Part shown: piece by piece, positions 4,250 to 5,568 of the stretch
How the letters are laid out: every line of letters starts with the position of its first letter
How positions within the stretch are numbered: the first letter of the stretch is position 1
Assembly: GCA_016875515.1 (NCBI GenBank)
Contig: VGRA01000212.1
Span: 1 to 5,568 of the forward strand
DNA length: 5,568 nt
Source: Deltaproteobacteria bacterium
GTDB taxonomy: Bacteria > Myxococcota > Myxococcia > Myxococcales > Myxococcaceae
Reading direction: 5' to 3'
The notes under the pieces: generated by a model
The model's database searches: none
Told to the model about the DNA's origin: nothing
The model's input: the letters and a program-made list of their open reading frames with translations, nothing else
Position numbers and translations under genes: made by a program

Positions 4250-5568
4250 ATGCTCATCCCAGAGCACAAGATCCAGGAGGTGGCCGAGCGCACCGACATG
4301 GTGGCGCTCGTCTCCCGGTACGTGGAGCTGAAGAAGTCCGGCCGCGCCTACAAGGGCCGGTGCCCGTTCCACCAGGAGAAGTCCCCGTCCTTCTACGTCT
4401 GGGCAGACACCCGGCGCTTCAAGTGCTTTGGCTGTCAGGCGGGCGGAGATGCCATCTCCTTCGTCCAGCGGTACCTGGGAAAGCCGTTCGCGGACGTGGT
4501 GAGGGACCTCGCGCGCGAGGCGGGGGTGGACCTGGAGTCCGCCGTGGACCCGGCCGCGCGGGAGCGGGCCATGGTGAAGGAGGCCACGGACCTGGCGGCG
4601 GAGCACTTCAAGCAGTTCCTGTGGGACGAGCAGAAGGGGGCCGTGCCGCGCGCATACCTGGCCTCCCGCGGGGTGGCGGAGGAGCAGTGGCGCGCGTTCG
4701 GCCTGGGCTGGGCCCCGGAGGGCTGGACGGAGCTGGCGGACAAGCTGCAGCGCGCCGGGCTCACCGAGCACGGCCTCAAGGCGGGGCTCATCAGCCCGCG
4801 CAGCCGCGGTGACGGCCACTTCGACATGTTCCGCGGCCGGCTCGTCATCCCCATCCGCTCGCCGGAAGGGCGCGTCATTGCCTTCGGCGGGCGCATCCTG
4901 GTGGGGGGGACGGACGGCCCCAAGTACCTGAACAGCCGCGAGTCCCGGCTCTTCAACAAGAGCGAGACGCTCTACGGGCTGGACATGGCGCGGGAGGAGA
5001 TCCGCAAGCGCAAGTCCGCGGTCCTGGTGGAGGGCTACTTCGACTGCATCGGGCTGCACCAGGCGGGCGTCCGGCACGCCGTGGCGCTGTGCTCCACCGC
5101 CCTCACGCCGGGCCACCTCGCCGCGCTGCAGCGGGCAGAGGCCCGGGAGCTGGTGCTGCTGCTGGACGGGGACGAGGCGGGGCGCAAGGCGGTGGAGCGG
5201 CTGTCCGGCGCGCTCCTGGCCGGGGGGACGCCCACGCGGGTGGCCCTGCTGCCGGAGGGTGATGACCCGGACACCTTCGCCCGCCGCGCCGGGGCGGACG
5301 GGGTGGCAGCGCTGCTGTCCGGGGCCCGCCCGCTCACCGCCCACCTGTTCCACGCGGTGCTGCCCGGCGGTGCCCAGGCCAGCTTCGAGGAGAAGATGGC
5401 CGCCCTGGAGCGGCTGCGCCCCATTGCCGCGCAACTGCCGCAGGGGCTCCACCGCAGCGCCTTCTTCGCGGCGCTGGCCGGCCACAGCGGGTTGCCCGCC
5501 CGGGAACTGGAGGGGACGCTCAAGTCCAAGGTGGCCCCCCCTCCCCCTGCCGCCGCGGCCACGGCGCC
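4250..5568 (+). CDS. dnaG: DNA primase DnaG (3' end outside window)
   Basis: This enzyme makes the RNA primers for lagging-strand DNA synthesis at the replication fork, working with the DnaB helicase. The 439 visible codons have no stop and run off the window. The N-terminal CHC2 zinc-binding domain shows ligands Cys38, His41, Cys59 and Cys62 in GRCPFHQEKSPSF and FKCFGCQAGGD. The RNA polymerase core includes FRGRLVIPI, FGGR and PKYLNSRESRLFNKSETLYG. Its TOPRIM motifs are VEGYFD with Glu261 and LLLDGDEAGRKA with Asp306 and Asp308, followed by EGDDPDTF. The last visible residues are a proline/alanine-rich linker (APPPPAAAATA), where the helicase-binding C-terminal domain would follow. The ATG at 4250 gives the expected short N-terminal helix before RTD and lies 19 bases after the yqeY stop. 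In this operon type the housekeeping sigma factor gene normally comes next. Confidence 0.97.
   Translation, partial: MLIPEHKIQEVAERTDMVALVSRYVELKKSGRAYKGRCPFHQEKSPSFYVWADTRRFKCFGCQAGGDAISFVQRYLGKPFADVVRDLAREAGVDLESAVDPAARERAMVKEATDLAAEHFKQFLWDEQKGAVPRAYLASRGVAEEQWRAFGLGWAPEGWTELADKLQRAGLTEHGLKAGLISPRSRGDGHFDMFRGRLVIPIRSPEGRVIAFGGRILVGGTDGPKYLNSRESRLFNKSETLYGLDMAREEIRKRKSAVLVEGYFDCIGLHQAGVRHAVALCSTALTPGHLAALQRAEARELVLLLDGDEAGRKAVERLSGALLAGGTPTRVALLPEGDDPDTFARRAGADGVAALLSGARPLTAHLFHAVLPGGAQASFEEKMAALERLRPIAAQLPQGLHRSAFFAALAGHSGLPARELEGTLKSKVAPPPPAAAATA

Noticed and set aside
4202..5485. Leftward open frame of over 400 codons opposite dnaG
   Set aside because: The plus strand encodes an unmistakable primase with zinc finger and TOPRIM motifs throughout. 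The minus frame has no recognisable domain.
1..5568. CRISPR array, tRNA, rRNA, insertion sequence or phage genes
   Set aside because: No regularly spaced direct repeats, cloverleaf, rRNA-like stretch, transposase motif or terminal inverted repeat was seen on either strand.

Overview
The window has very high GC and strongly GC-biased third codon positions. It also carries FHA-GGDEF and pseudo-receiver/GGDEF signalling proteins next to an rpsU-yqeY-dnaG cluster. Together this points to a myxobacterium (Myxococcota, probably the Myxococcus/Corallococcus/Archangium side). The lineage is inferred from style and gene content, not from a database match.

Left part (1-2122). The first 65 bases hold the start of a leftward gene for an exported protein; only its signal peptide is visible. 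Diverging from it is a type I (cytoplasmic) L-asparaginase at 129-1130. It is followed by an FHA-GGDEF protein from a GTG start at 1178, which has every motif of an active diguanylate cyclase, including the inhibitory RxxD site. Directly on its stop codon lies the C-terminal third of a YkuE/YaeI-type metallophosphoesterase (about 2112-2447). The catalytic N-terminal half is missing, so this is a decayed gene.

Middle part (2445-3469). A leftward gene encodes a 300-residue protein with a pseudo-receiver N-terminus and a degenerate GGDEF domain. Its active-site signature is SKSRV instead of GG(D/E)EF, but the RxxD motif is kept at the exact I-site spacing. It is a candidate c-di-GMP binding effector, and the neighbouring FHA-GGDEF protein is a plausible maker of the ligand. 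The 122-base divergent region before rpsU has a near-perfect 16-base palindrome and a GC-rich repeat with a 21-base period.

Right part (3470-5568). The macromolecular synthesis cluster runs rightward: rpsU (S21, TTG start with a strong Shine-Dalgarno), yqeY, then dnaG, which is cut by the window edge in the linker after its catalytic core. The housekeeping sigma factor gene usually follows but is outside the window. A strong GC-rich hairpin lies between rpsU and yqeY. A small hairpin overlaps the dnaG ribosome binding site. Both could let a highly expressed ribosomal protein and a scarce primase share one transcript.

Nothing here amounts to a clearly new biological system. The best leads are the degenerate GGDEF protein with an intact I-site, the metallophosphoesterase remnant, and the putative -10 boxes very close to three start codons.
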